Assembly: GCF_010211755.1 (NCBI RefSeq)
Contig: NZ_PDWR01000011.1
Location: 41,207 to 105,206, forward strand
Direction of reading: 5' to 3'
Length of the DNA stretch: 64,000 bases
Source of the DNA: Pseudoxanthomonas sangjuensis
Lineage (GTDB): Bacteria > Pseudomonadota > Gammaproteobacteria > Xanthomonadales > Xanthomonadaceae
A program made the translations under genes and the position numbers. The notes under the pieces were generated by a model. The model saw only the letters and a list, made by a program, of their open reading frames with translations, was not told the DNA's origin and did no database searches. Of the stretch, positions 28,102 to 36,306 are shown one piece after another (the stretch's first letter is position 1; each line of letters starts with the position of its first letter).

Positions 28102-28739
28102 TCCGAGTCTGCCTGGTCGACGACCAGAACCTGGTGCGGCAGGGTATCCGCTCATTGCTGGCGCTGGACGACGGCATCGAGGTGGTCGCCGAGGCCGCCG
28201 ACGGCCGCCAGGCGGTCGAGCTGATCCCGCAGGTCAAGCCCGACGTGGTGCTGATGGACATGCGCATGCCGGTGATGTCGGGGCTGGAGGCGCTGCAGTC
28301 GCTGGCCCGCGCCGGGCAACTGCCGCCCAGCATCATCCTGACCACCTTCGACGACGACCAGCTGGTGCTGGCCGGGCTCAAGGCCGGGGCCAAGGGCTAC
28401 CTGCTGAAGGACGTGTCGCTGGAGCAGCTGGTCGGGGCCATCCGCACCGTCGCCGAAGGCGGCTCGCTGGTGCAGCCGGCGGTGACCCAGCGCCTGCTGT
28501 CGGGGCTGGAGCACATGCGCAACGACTTCGTCAGCCTGGACCGCCCGGACCCGCTGACCGACCGCGAGACCGAGATCCTGCGGCTGATGGCCAGCGGCTT
28601 CTCGAACAAGGAGATCGCCAATTCGCTCGGCGTGGCCGAAGGCACCATCAAGAACCACGTCTCGAACATCCTGTCCAAGCTCGGCGTGCGCGACCGCACG
28701 CGGGCGGTGCTCAAGGCTTTCGAACTCCAGCTGGTCTGA
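28098..28739 (+). CDS. NarL/FixJ family response regulator
   Basis: A 213-residue regulator read from the ATG at 28098. The receiver has D8-D9, phospho-acceptor D54 (VLMDMRMPV) and the lysine in GYLLKD. The LuxR helix-turn-helix contains LTDRETEILRLMASGFSNKE and VAEGTIKNHVSNILSKLGVR. Coupling to the upstream kinase marks them as a cognate pair. A hairpin follows the stop. Confidence 0.92.
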   Translation: MIRVCLVDDQNLVRQGIRSLLALDDGIEVVAEAADGRQAVELIPQVKPDVVLMDMRMPVMSGLEALQSLARAGQLPPSIILTTFDDDQLVLAGLKAGAKGYLLKDVSLEQLVGAIRTVAEGGSLVQPAVTQRLLSGLEHMRNDFVSLDRPDPLTDRETEILRLMASGFSNKEIANSLGVAEGTIKNHVSNILSKLGVRDRTRAVLKAFELQLV

Positions 28740-29066
28740 GCGACGGGATGGCTGGCCCGCCGCAGCGCGGCGGGCGCCCTTTCGAAGCCGGGGGACAGGG
28801 ACAGGACGCGGGCCGTCCCGAAGGCGTTCGAACTGCAGCCACTGCGGGTTCCCGGCCCGGCGACGCGCCGGCGCGCGCGGTGGCCGACTTTGGCGCGACT
28901 TCCAATTGGTCTGATCCAGGTACGCTCGGGGCGCAGTTGTGAGGATTCCGTTCACGGCCTGCCGGCGAGGATGCGTGGGGGTGGCTGACCGGACCCGCCC
29001 GGCCTGTTACGATTCGCGTCTGCCTTTACCTATATCGGCCATGGCACAGGCCCGGAGATTTGCTGA
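28740..29066. other. Intergenic region after the two-component pair
   Basis: This stretch of about 325 bases holds the hairpin at 28755-28775. It also has a segment AAGGCGTTCGAACTGCAG (~28818) that resembles the regulator's own 3' end AAGGCTTTCGAACTCCAG (~28713), possibly a relic duplication. I see no supported gene. Confidence 0.5.
28755..28775 (+). terminator. Hairpin after the response-regulator gene
   Basis: GCCCGCCGC and GCGGCGGGC form a 9-bp perfect stem around AGC, followed shortly by CCCTTT. It is terminator-like for the kinase-regulator operon. Confidence 0.6.
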
Positions 29067-30248
29067 ATGACCCGTTTGCTCGAGTTCCTGATCGCGTTGG
29101 GGCTGGTATTGGCGCTGTTCCTGGTGGTTGGACTGGTATTGCCGTCCAAGCGCCACCTTGTGGAAAGCGTCGAGACCAACCGCAAGATGACCATCGTCTA
29201 CGACACGTTGAACAACGTGCGTCGACTCAAGGACTGGAGCCGCCTGCTGCCGAACAATCCGGCGGAACTGTCGTACTCGGGCGGCGATGCCAACCACGCC
29301 GGCGTCGGCGCGCGCGTCGATTTCGCCTCCAACACCGTCCCGCAGTGGAAGAAGGGCAGTTGGGAGATCGTCGAGAGCGAGGCCCCGCCGGCGCTCGGCG
29401 GCCCGGCCAAGGTGGCCTACGCCATCGTCGACGGCCGCTCCGGCACCGACAAGAAGACCACGTTCGTCCTCGAGCCGACCGGCAAGAACAACCGCAACGT
29501 CAAGATCACCCAGAGCTACGACGTCACCTACGGCTTCAACCTGATCGGCCGCTACATGGGCCTGTACCTGGGCAGCCACGTCGGCGACCCGCTGAAGGTC
29601 GGCCTGAGCAAGCTGACCAACCTGCTGGCCACGGTGCCGAACTTCGACTACCGCGTCGCGGGCAGCAAGCTGGCCGGCCTGAAGATCGTCGACGTGCCGG
29701 CCGAGGACATCCTGTTCGTCAACGCCGGCAACATCGACCGCAACAACGACGCGATCAAGGCCTCGATCAAGCAGAACCAGGAATGGATCAAGCGCGTGAT
29801 GGAGTCGAACGGCCTCGAGGCCGCCGGCCCGGTGCGCATCGTCACCACCGACTTCGGCACCGAGAAGTACGCGTTCGACGTGGCCCAGCCGGTGCGCAAG
29901 CGCGGCGCCGCCAAGCCGGCGGGCGACGCCAAGGACGCCGCCGACAAGGCCGACGAGCAGGCCAAGGACGAAGCCGTCGCCACCGCCTCCTCCGGTGGCC
30001 CGCTGAAGGTTTCGACCTCCGGCACCCCGGTCGAGTACCTGCGTACCGAAGCGCACAAGGCCGCCAACGCCACCTACACCGGCTACATGGCCGAGCTGGA
30101 CGCGGTGCGCAATTCGCTGCGCGCCTGGGCGCTGACCAACGGCTACGAGGTCAGCGAGCGTCCGTACGAATCGTGGAAGAGCGGGGTCGACGGCTCGTTC
30201 ACCGCCGACGGCCAGTTCGACGTGTACTGGGCGATCAAGCAGAGGTAA
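29067..30248 (+). CDS. Membrane-anchored SRPBCC protein with C-terminal effector-binding-like domain
   Basis: A 393-residue protein. A single N-terminal membrane helix (~5-26) is followed by an SRPBCC/polyketide-cyclase-like domain (~33-190; VETNRKMTIVYDTLNNVRRL then WSRLLPN...). The second half (~205-393) looks like a GyrI-like effector-binding domain, with VDVPAEDILFVNAGNI at its start and ALTNGYEVSERPYESW plus GQFDVYWAIKQ at its end. An Ala/Lys/Asp-rich insert (~280-310) interrupts it. Both folds bind small hydrophobic ligands. GGAG lies 10 bases before the ATG. The exact role is unknown. Confidence 0.75.
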   Translation: MTRLLEFLIALGLVLALFLVVGLVLPSKRHLVESVETNRKMTIVYDTLNNVRRLKDWSRLLPNNPAELSYSGGDANHAGVGARVDFASNTVPQWKKGSWEIVESEAPPALGGPAKVAYAIVDGRSGTDKKTTFVLEPTGKNNRNVKITQSYDVTYGFNLIGRYMGLYLGSHVGDPLKVGLSKLTNLLATVPNFDYRVAGSKLAGLKIVDVPAEDILFVNAGNIDRNNDAIKASIKQNQEWIKRVMESNGLEAAGPVRIVTTDFGTEKYAFDVAQPVRKRGAAKPAGDAKDAADKADEQAKDEAVATASSGGPLKVSTSGTPVEYLRTEAHKAANATYTGYMAELDAVRNSLRAWALTNGYEVSERPYESWKSGVDGSFTADGQFDVYWAIKQR

Positions 30249-30280
30249 TTGCGACTGCGCCCACAATACGCAGCATCCGC

Positions 30281-30307
30281 CGAAGCGCCGCATCTTGCGG
30301 CGCTTCG
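30281..30307 (+). terminator. Hairpin after the SRPBCC gene
   Basis: CGAAGCGCCGC and GCGGCGCTTCG form an 11-bp perfect stem around ATCTT. There is no T tract, so termination strength is uncertain. Confidence 0.55.
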
Positions 30308-30366
30308 CGTATCCGGCTAAATAATCGCCGACCGGCTGGAAGCCGACCACTCGCGAGGCTCCACCG

Positions 30367-30735
30367 ATGTTCTACGACCGCCGCCAGCGCAAACCTTCCG
30401 TCACCGCCTGCCTCGGCGGCCTGCTGGCCGCCGCCGCCGTCGCGCTGGCCGCCTATGCGGCGCACGGCCAGGTCGACGCGCTCGGGCAGTCGCGGCTGCA
30501 GTCCGCGGCGCTGTACGCCTTCGGCCACGGCATCGCCTTGACCGCGCTGACCGCCGGCACCACCCGGCGCATGGGTCGTACCGGCCTGTACCTGCTGCTG
30601 CTGGGCACGCTGCTGTTCTCCGGCAGCCTGGCCCTGAGCGTGCTGGCCGACGTCAGCGGCAAGTTCGCGCCGGTCGGCGGCATCGCGCTGATCCTCGGCT
30701 GGGTGGTGTGGGCGATCGACGCGGTCCGGCGCTGA
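30367..30735 (+). CDS. DUF423 family (YgdD-like) inner-membrane protein
   Basis: A 122-residue, four-helix membrane protein. Family features are the AAYAAHG segment in helix 1, the SAALYAFGHGIALTAL helix, the GTLLFSGSLALSVL helix, and the terminal PVGGIALILGWVVWA. E. coli YgdD is of similar size and unknown function. It lies upstream of the AlkA-like gene by 58 bp. Confidence 0.85.
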   Translation: MFYDRRQRKPSVTACLGGLLAAAAVALAAYAAHGQVDALGQSRLQSAALYAFGHGIALTALTAGTTRRMGRTGLYLLLLGTLLFSGSLALSVLADVSGKFAPVGGIALILGWVVWAIDAVRR

Positions 30736-30793
30736 CGCGCAAGCGCAAGCCTCGGATATGCCAACGCCACAAGGCCTCGGTTAGCATGCCGGC

Positions 30794-31474
30794 ATGCCAA
30801 GACATGCCCGCGGCTTCGACACCGAAGCGGCCTACGACCACCTGACGAAGCGCGACCGCAAGCTGGGCGCGTGGATGAAGCGGATCGGCTACATCGAGGC
30901 CGAGCCGCGCTGGCGCAAGGCCTTCGATCCGGTCGACGCGCTGGCCCGCGCGATCCTGTTCCAGCAACTCAGCGGCAAGGCCGCTTCGACGATCGTCGGG
31001 CGGGTCGAAGCGGCGATCGGCAGCACGCGCCTGCATTTCGACACGCTGGGCCGCATCGACGATGCCGGCCTGCGCGCCTGCGGCGTGTCCGGCAACAAGA
31101 CCCTGGCGCTGCGCGACCTGGCCGCGCGCGAGCGGCGCGGCGGCATCCCCACGCTGCGGCAGATGGCGACGATGCACCACGACGAGATCGTCGCAGCGCT
31201 GGTGCCGATCCGCGGCATCGGCCGCTGGACGGTGGAGATGATGCTGATGTTCCGCCTCGGTCGCCCGGACGTCCTGCCCATCGACGACCTCGGCGTGCGC
31301 AAGGGCGCGCAGCGCGTCGACAGGCTGGAGGAAATGCCGACGCCGAAGGAACTTCTGGCGCGCGGCGAGAAGTGGGGGCCGTATCGCACCTATGCCAGCC
31401 TGTACCTGTGGCGCATTTCCGATGGCGATGGCCAGGACGTCACGGTGTCGAAGACGAATCGCTCGCAGGATTAA
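30794..31474 (+). CDS. DNA-3-methyladenine glycosylase II (AlkA-like HhH-GPD)
   Basis: A 226-residue HhH-GPD glycosylase without the N-terminal domain of E. coli AlkA. The helix-hairpin-helix is VPIRGIGRWTVEMMLMF, followed by LPIDDLGVRKG, whose second aspartate is the catalytic residue. The segment FQQLSGKAASTI is the usual minor-groove-contacting helix. It should excise alkylated purines such as 3-methyladenine. It is convergent with a low-G+C hypothetical gene, and only 18 bases separate the stop codons. Confidence 0.9.
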   Translation: MPRHARGFDTEAAYDHLTKRDRKLGAWMKRIGYIEAEPRWRKAFDPVDALARAILFQQLSGKAASTIVGRVEAAIGSTRLHFDTLGRIDDAGLRACGVSGNKTLALRDLAARERRGGIPTLRQMATMHHDEIVAALVPIRGIGRWTVEMMLMFRLGRPDVLPIDDLGVRKGAQRVDRLEEMPTPKELLARGEKWGPYRTYASLYLWRISDGDGQDVTVSKTNRSQD

Positions 31475-31492
31475 GTGAAGTAACCTTCGCGC

Positions 31493-32107
31493 TTATCGGT
31501 GTGGTGGAAGGCAACTCGAGAAACTTGCGCAAGCGGCAATTACTTCGCGTTGAAGGGTTGGGTGTCCCGTAAGAATCGCCAGATTCTGGAATGCAAGCAT
31601 TGCTAGTCCATTGCTGGACTTGAACATGTTTTCGTAAAGTGCTGGCGGGGACGGCCATTTGGTCCAGTGAATCGCATGGATGCCGGCATGAACGAAGGAA
31701 TTGAGCGGTTGCCAAGAGCTTTCTTTGAATTCTTTCAGTGAGACGAGAAGATTTTGAAGTTGCGGGATCCTCTCCAAGTCCGCCAGCATTTCATTAAGTA
31801 AAGGAATGTTCTTGTTGGCTTGCTGCGATTCTGCAGATAGAAATGTAGATAGCTTCTCGATTTGTGCATCTGTAGCGCGGTGGAGCACCCAGATGCTTCT
31901 CACGAGCGCTTCGAATTGGCTGCGTAATACGGCGGCGGCGCCAAGCGCCAACTCTGCTTGACATAGGGTTCTGACAGACGCCGCGAAATGCAGGGAGGTG
32001 CTCGTCAGCGTTCGGCTGAGAATCTGTCGATCCGAATTGCTATAGGGCTGCAGGTCGACGATATCGGCTAGGTGCCCCAACAATGTTTCGGTTCTGCCGA
32101 AATCCAT
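31493..32107 (-). CDS. Hypothetical protein in a low-G+C island
   Basis: A 204-residue, mainly helical protein. The core SVRTLCQAELALGAAAVLRS and RSQFEALVRSIWVLHRA resembles DUF5677/DUF6988-type HEPN-like helical proteins, but this is tentative. The later WQPLNSFVHAGIHAIHW segment carries several histidines. Base composition differs sharply from the surroundings: the 60 bases from 31801 are 42% G+C, while neighbours are mostly above 60%. This points to recent acquisition. The gene starts two bases after the stop of the VanY-type gene, so it may have been captured into that transcript. Confidence 0.65.
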   Translation of the reverse strand: MDFGRTETLLGHLADIVDLQPYSNSDRQILSRTLTSTSLHFAASVRTLCQAELALGAAAVLRSQFEALVRSIWVLHRATDAQIEKLSTFLSAESQQANKNIPLLNEMLADLERIPQLQNLLVSLKEFKESSWQPLNSFVHAGIHAIHWTKWPSPPALYENMFKSSNGLAMLAFQNLAILTGHPTLQREVIAACASFSSCLPPHR

Positions 32108-32109
32108 GG

Positions 32110-32898
32110 CTATCCTCGGTGATCAACGAAGTACCAATGCCACGGCTCGTACACGATTCCGTGCGGGTTATCTCTCGGATAGCTCATGCGGAAGCCGAAG
32201 ATGCCGGCGTTGTTCGTCAACCATGCGAACGCATCGGTCTTCTCGAACGATTCCTCGGCCGGTGGCTCACCCGGCGTGCCGATGTCCAGCGCGTTGCCGC
32301 TGTGGTGTTCGCTGTAACCGGGCGCGGCGTTGACGGTGAGAATTTGTTCGACGGTCTGGCCGCGCGCCAGTTTCCGTTCGAAGATGCCGAGCTGGTAATC
32401 GTGGCTGCGGTAGCCGGAGATCGCGTCGAGCACGACGCCATCGCGATGTGCCGCGCGATGCATCGAGTTCCACGCGCGCGCGGCGCCGGCGGCCAGCCAC
32501 AGCGGGCGGCGATAGCGGTCGAAACCGGCCAGCGCCAGCGATGCCGGCTCGGAGACCAGGTCGAGGCCGGTGCGCTCGCCGTAGCCTTCATCGAGCCCCA
32601 ACGCGTGCAGGCGGTGAAGCAGCTTGTCCAGCGGTAGTTCGCCTTTTGCGGGGCCATCGGCCCCAGCGAGCGCATCGAGCGCCGCATCGCTGTCGACGCC
32701 CCGCATCCAGCGCGGCAACAGCGGCAGCAGGCCCTGGGGCAGGGAAGCGGCGAGGTAGCGGCCGTCGCGCTTGCGCCGCAACACCCAGTCGGCCCGTGCG
32801 ATCGTGCGCGCATCGGCGCTGCCGCGCGCGCGCAGCAGCCACGCGGGCCACAGTTCGATATCGGCGGTATTGAGCAGTGAACGGGGGCGGGCGCGCAT
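32110..32898 (-). CDS. M15 family D-Ala-D-Ala carboxypeptidase (VanY-like)
   Basis: A 262-residue protein whose C-terminal half is the M15B metallopeptidase domain. Zinc ligands lie in SEHHSGNALDIG (the SxHxxGxAxD motif) and in EPWHW. The segment ISGYRSHDYQLGIFERKL is the typical substrate-binding stretch. The N-terminal half (~1-115) is an unassigned domain and shows no signal peptide from this start. It should trim peptidoglycan stem peptides if exported. It is upstream of the low-G+C hypothetical gene on the same strand. Confidence 0.85.
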   Translation of the reverse strand: MRARPRSLLNTADIELWPAWLLRARGSADARTIARADWVLRRKRDGRYLAASLPQGLLPLLPRWMRGVDSDAALDALAGADGPAKGELPLDKLLHRLHALGLDEGYGERTGLDLVSEPASLALAGFDRYRRPLWLAAGAARAWNSMHRAAHRDGVVLDAISGYRSHDYQLGIFERKLARGQTVEQILTVNAAPGYSEHHSGNALDIGTPGEPPAEESFEKTDAFAWLTNNAGIFGFRMSYPRDNPHGIVYEPWHWYFVDHRG

Positions 32899-32965
32899 TG
32901 GCGCAGCTTAGCGGCGCCGTGCGCACCGCGCCAGATCGGGCCCCGCGCCGCGGAGCGGCCGCGGG

Positions 32966-33508
32966 TCAGCCGCGCAGGCTCATCCGCCGCAGCGCGTTGT
33001 CGCGGCGCACGTAATGGTGGAGCAATGCGGCCGATGCGTGCAGGCCGATCAGGAAATAGCCGGCGGTGCCGATGGTCTCGTGGATTTCTTCCAGGTTGTG
33101 GGCCAGCGCCGGGTTTTCGGCGATCAACCGCGGGAATTCGATGCCCAGCAGCACGACCGCGTGGCCGTCGGCGTTCAACGAAAGGTAACCCAGCACCGGC
33201 AGCGCCAGCAGCATCGCGTAGAGCAGGAACGCGACCAGGTGCGCAAGCCCCGCCTGCCATGCCGGTGGCTGCGGCAGGATCGGCGGCGTCGTGCCGGTGG
33301 CGCGCAACGCGAGTCGCAGCCATGTCAGCGCGAACACGGCCAGGCCCAGCGCGTAGTGCCAGTCCTTGATCAGCGCGCGGGCCGCGCTGCCGCGCGGATA
33401 CATGCCGCGCAACTCGATGCAGGCATAGACGCCGATCAGCAGCAGCAGCGTCAGCCAGTGCAATGCGACCAGGGAAGGGCGGTATCTGGAAGTGCGCGAC
33501 GCTTGCAT
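32966..33508 (-). CDS. Cytochrome b561 family protein
   Basis: A 180-residue four-helix membrane protein read from the ATG at 33508 (CGGAG lies upstream). Heme-ligand histidines sit in ALHWLTLLLL (helix 1), KDWHYALGLAVFALTWLRLA (helix 2) and in helix 4 (IGLHASAALLHHYV), which matches bacterial cytochrome b561 (YodB/YceJ type). It probably transfers electrons from the quinone pool to a periplasmic or superoxide-related partner. It lies about 97 bases after the SPFH-CPBP operon and could be a late member. Confidence 0.88.
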   Translation of the reverse strand: MQASRTSRYRPSLVALHWLTLLLLIGVYACIELRGMYPRGSAARALIKDWHYALGLAVFALTWLRLALRATGTTPPILPQPPAWQAGLAHLVAFLLYAMLLALPVLGYLSLNADGHAVVLLGIEFPRLIAENPALAHNLEEIHETIGTAGYFLIGLHASAALLHHYVRRDNALRRMSLRG

Positions 33509-33605
33509 GGCGGTCTCCGGCACGATGCTGGCAGGATACTGGGCGCGCGTGCCGGAGCGTGCATTGATCTTGATCAAATGCCGCGGCCGGGAATGCGAAT
33601 CGTCC

Positions 33606-34160
33606 TCAGCGTTCCGCGTTGCTTCCGAGGGACAGCTCGCGCAACCGGGCGAGCAGGTCCTGCGGTTTCTGCGGGCTGAGCAGGATGAGCTTGCCGTCGC
33701 GTTGCGGCAGCACCAGCACGCGCTCGTGTCCGGTCAGCAGGCAGAACGCGCGGCTGCGGTTGCGCAACAGGTAGTGGCCGGTCTTGTAGCCGGGCAGTCC
33801 GCTGCCGAACAGCTTCAGCATCGGCTTGAATTCGACGTGCTCGTCCAGGCCGAGCACGCGCGCCTTGTCCAGCGCCAGTTCGGCGATGGCGACCTTGCGC
33901 GAATTGATGCCGGCGACGATGACGAGCTTCCCGTCCTCGATCGAAACGCGCCGGCGCATCAGCCAGACCATCGGGCCGGCCACCAGCAGCGCGGCGGCGA
34001 ACGGCGGTACCAGCCACCACGGCACCGGGTCGGCGGGCCACGCGCCTGCATCCGTGCGCAGGAGCGCCACGGCCGTTATCGCCAGCCAGAGTACCGCGAA
34101 GAACCAGTACAGCGCGGGCGACGGCGGGACGACGGCGAATTGTTCCGGCTCCCGGTTCAC
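33606..34160 (-). CDS. Two-helix membrane protein with PH-like cytoplasmic domain
   Basis: A 184-residue protein starting at a GTG whose bases overlap the CPBP stop as GTGA. Two helices (~14-32 and ~45-66) are followed by a beta-rich segment (~70-160: RRRVSIEDGKLVIVAGINSR; SGLPGYKTGHYLLRN; RVLVLPQRDGKLILLSP) typical of bacterial PH-like (bPH/YdbT-type) domains. A short helical tail closes it. Its function is unknown; such domains often sit in membrane stress or trafficking operons. It is the last gene of the overlapping SPFH chain. Confidence 0.7.
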   Translation of the reverse strand: MNREPEQFAVVPPSPALYWFFAVLWLAITAVALLRTDAGAWPADPVPWWLVPPFAAALLVAGPMVWLMRRRVSIEDGKLVIVAGINSRKVAIAELALDKARVLGLDEHVEFKPMLKLFGSGLPGYKTGHYLLRNRSRAFCLLTGHERVLVLPQRDGKLILLSPQKPQDLLARLRELSLGSNAER

Positions 34161-34966
34161 GCCTGCGCCCCGTTGGCCAGCAGCGGCGCGAGTACGTGCA
34201 GCACGATGTCGGCGCAGAAGTGGGCGAGGATCGCCATCTCCAGCCCGCGCTTCCAGTACAGCCAGCCGAAAGCGACGCCGGCGATCGAATTCAGCAGCAC
34301 GGTACGCACGACGACGATCGCATCGAGCCCCCAGACCTGGTGCGCGGCGGGCAGGTGGCCTGCGCCGAACAACAGTGCGGCAATCGCTATCGCGGTCCAA
34401 TAGACCCGCGGCGAGGGCGCGGCCTTGCGCAGCACCGCGACCAGCCACACGACCAGCGTCATCAGGAACAGGCGCAGCTGCAGTTCTTCGGCGATGCCGC
34501 CGTAGAACGAGGCGAGGAAGCCGTTGAACGCCGACTGGCCGGCCCCGGCCTTCGCCGGCGGGTGCAGCATCGGAGGCAGCAGCGGGTCGATCGCCGCGGC
34601 CAGGGCGACGACCGCAAGCGCGGCGGCGATGCCGAGCAGGACCGCCTGCAGCGGGCGCAGCGCAACGGCCAGCGGTTCGCGGTTGATCCAGCGCTGCAGC
34701 AGCGGCGCGCCGAGGCCGACGCGATGGCCCATGCGCAGGCCCGCCAGCGACATCAGGCCGATCAGCACCAGGGCCTGGATCGATTGCGCGGCGATCACCA
34801 CCGAGAGCGGCACCGGCAGTTTCGCGAACTTGTCCGGCATCAACTGCGCCAGGTAGGGCACCAGCGCGGCCACGGCCAGCGCCGAGACCACGCCGAGCAG
34901 CGCGGCGATCTTCAGGTCGTGCCTCCACGGCGTGGCGGCGGCGGGCAGGGCGGCCGGGGCGGACAT
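34157..34966 (-). CDS. CPBP family intramembrane metalloprotease (Abi/Rce1-like)
   Basis: A 269-residue, multi-helix membrane protein read from the ATG at 34966, which shares its A with the stop of the DUF4177 gene (TGATG). The three CPBP motifs are all present: EELQLRLF (EExxxR), FGAGH (FxxxH), and HFCAD. Family members are glutamic-type intramembrane proteases; in eukaryotes Rce1 cleaves prenylated proteins, in bacteria some confer bacteriocin immunity. The substrate here is unknown; the SPFH partner suggests membrane-quality or microdomain work. Confidence 0.85.
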   Translation of the reverse strand: MSAPAALPAAATPWRHDLKIAALLGVVSALAVAALVPYLAQLMPDKFAKLPVPLSVVIAAQSIQALVLIGLMSLAGLRMGHRVGLGAPLLQRWINREPLAVALRPLQAVLLGIAAALAVVALAAAIDPLLPPMLHPPAKAGAGQSAFNGFLASFYGGIAEELQLRLFLMTLVVWLVAVLRKAAPSPRVYWTAIAIAALLFGAGHLPAAHQVWGLDAIVVVRTVLLNSIAGVAFGWLYWKRGLEMAILAHFCADIVLHVLAPLLANGAQA

Positions 34967-35151
34967 CACGATCCCTTCTTGAAGATCATCAGCGGCTTGC
35001 TGCCGCTGTGCGGGCTGGAAGGAATGATGCCGACCAGCTCCCAGCCTTCGCGGCCGCGCTTGTCCAGTTCTTCCTGGAGCGCGTCGCGCTTGGGGCTGCC
35101 CCACATGCTCGATGGGACTTCCACGGTGAGGTATAGCCAACGGATGCTCAT
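34966..35151 (-). CDS. DUF4177 domain protein
   Basis: A 61-residue protein. It has the DUF4177 pattern: an N-terminal beta strand (RWLYLTVEVP), a helix with LQEELDKRGREGWELVGII, and a closing strand KPLMIFKKGS. No activity is known for the family. Its ATG overlaps the stop of the ribbon-helix-helix gene (ATGA), and its stop touches the CPBP start, so the three are translated as a chain. Confidence 0.8.
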   Translation of the reverse strand: MSIRWLYLTVEVPSSMWGSPKRDALQEELDKRGREGWELVGIIPSSPHSGSKPLMIFKKGS

Positions 35152-35333
35152 GTTCCTTTCCCCTCGTCGTTGTCGCCGCCGGGCTTCGGCAGGCGCCCGG
35201 CCTTGCGCAGCGCGTCGCGCAGCACGTATTCGATCTGCGCGTTGAGGCTGCGCAATTCGTCGTCGGCCCAGCGCTGCGCCGCGTTCAGGACATCGGCGTT
35301 GATGCGCAGCGGATAAGCCTTCTTTTCACTCAT
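35148..35333 (-). CDS. Arc-like ribbon-helix-helix DNA-binding protein
   Basis: A 61-residue protein read from the ATG at 35333. The segment KAYPLRINADVLNAAQRWAD carries the beta strand and first helix of the ribbon-helix-helix fold, and SLNAQIEYVLRDALRKAG the second helix. Such proteins bind DNA as dimers, and it may control its own operon. The tail is acidic. It sits 66 bp downstream of the SPFH gene. Confidence 0.8.
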   Translation of the reverse strand: MSEKKAYPLRINADVLNAAQRWADDELRSLNAQIEYVLRDALRKAGRLPKPGGDNDEGKGT

Positions 35334-35399
35334 GGCAGGATCGCTTTTCCATGGACGGTCCACACACGGGCGTGCGGGTCATCGCGCCTGGATGCGCGA

Positions 35400-36284
35400 T
35401 TAGTACAGCGTGCCGGCGTTGACGATCGGCTGGGTCGGCCGGTCGGAGCACAGCACCGTCAGCAGGTTGCTGACCATGCTCGCCTTGCGCTCTTCGTCCA
35501 GGTGCACCATGCCGGTCTTCTGCAGTTCCTGCAGCGCCATCTCGACCATGCCGACCGCGCCGGCGACGATCTGGGTGCGCGCGGCGACCACCGCGTTGGC
35601 CTGCTGCCGTTGCAGCATGGCCTGGGCGATTTCCGGCGCGTAGGCCAGGTGGCTGATGCGCGCGTCGATGACTTCGACGCCGGCGTTGGCTAGGCGTTCG
35701 GCCAGTTCGTCCTTCAGGTGCTGCGAGATCTCGCTGGCGTGGCTGCGCAGGGCCAGTTGGCCCGGCTCGTGCTGGTCGTACGGGTAGCTGGTGGCCATCG
35801 CGCGCAGCGCCGATTCGGACTGGATGTGGACGAAGCTCTCGTAGTCGTCGACGTTGTAGACGGCCTCGGACGCATCGACCACCTGCCACACGATCACCGC
35901 GGCGATCTCGATCGGCGAGCCGTCCAGTTCGTTGACCTTGAGCTTGCCGGATTCGAAGTTGCGCACGCGCATCGACACCTTCTTCTTGCTGTAGAAGGGG
36001 TTGTTCCAGCGCAGGCCGTTGTCCTTGACGGTGCCGACGTACTTGCCGAACAGGCTCAGCACCGCGGCCTGGTTGGGTTGTACGGTGTACAGGCCGATCA
36101 GGCTGAGGAAGGCGATCACGCCGAGCAGGATGCCGGCGACGATGCGGCCGCCGGAGGCGGGGCCGTAGGTGTCCGGGTCGGGGCCGATGCCGGTGGCGAC
36201 CAGCCAGACCGCGGCGGCGGCGAGCACGAGCACGCCCAGCAGGTAGGGGATGCCGGGCAGGGAGCGGATGGGGATCTCTTTCAT
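35400..36284 (-). CDS. SPFH/Band 7 domain membrane protein
   Basis: A 294-residue protein of the stomatin/prohibitin/flotillin/HflK-C superfamily. Two helices (~13-31 and ~47-66) anchor it, followed by the SPFH domain (~67-245), with [19 protein letters not shown] at its start and the helix [20 protein letters not shown] near the end. These proteins form oligomeric membrane microdomains and often regulate membrane proteases. A GGAG lies about 10 bases before the ATG. It is preceded by a 40-residue membrane protein and followed by RHH, DUF4177, CPBP and PH-like genes. Confidence 0.9.
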   Translation of the reverse strand: MKEIPIRSLPGIPYLLGVLVLAAAAVWLVATGIGPDPDTYGPASGGRIVAGILLGVIAFLSLIGLYTVQPNQAAVLSLFGKYVGTVKDNGLRWNNPFYSKKKVSMRVRNFESGKLKVNELDGSPIEIAAVIVWQVVDASEAVYNVDDYESFVHIQSESALRAMATSYPYDQHEPGQLALRSHASEISQHLKDELAERLANAGVEVIDARISHLAYAPEIAQAMLQRQQANAVVAARTQIVAGAVGMVEMALQELQKTGMVHLDEERKASMVSNLLTVLCSDRPTQPIVNAGTLY

Positions 36285-36306
36285 GGGTGGTTTCTCCGGA
36301 AGGGAC

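Noticed and set aside
26866..28739. Assigning the second two-component pair to desiccation or membrane fluidity (DesKR)
   Set aside because: The kinase resembles DesK in layout only; no desaturase or transporter gene is adjacent.
28711..28905. 64-residue minus-strand frame after the response regulator
   Set aside because: Composition is Pro/Arg/Ser-rich shadow-like, there is no ribosome-binding site, and it overlaps the regulator gene end.
34157..35140. Longer CPBP protein starting at 35140
   Set aside because: The extra N-terminus is an out-of-frame reading of the DUF4177 gene; the ATG at 34966 overlaps that gene's stop as expected for coupling.
34966..35333. RHH and DUF4177 pair as a toxin-antitoxin module
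   Set aside because: The RHH fold fits an antitoxin, but DUF4177 is not a known toxin and the pair is embedded in a six-gene membrane operon.
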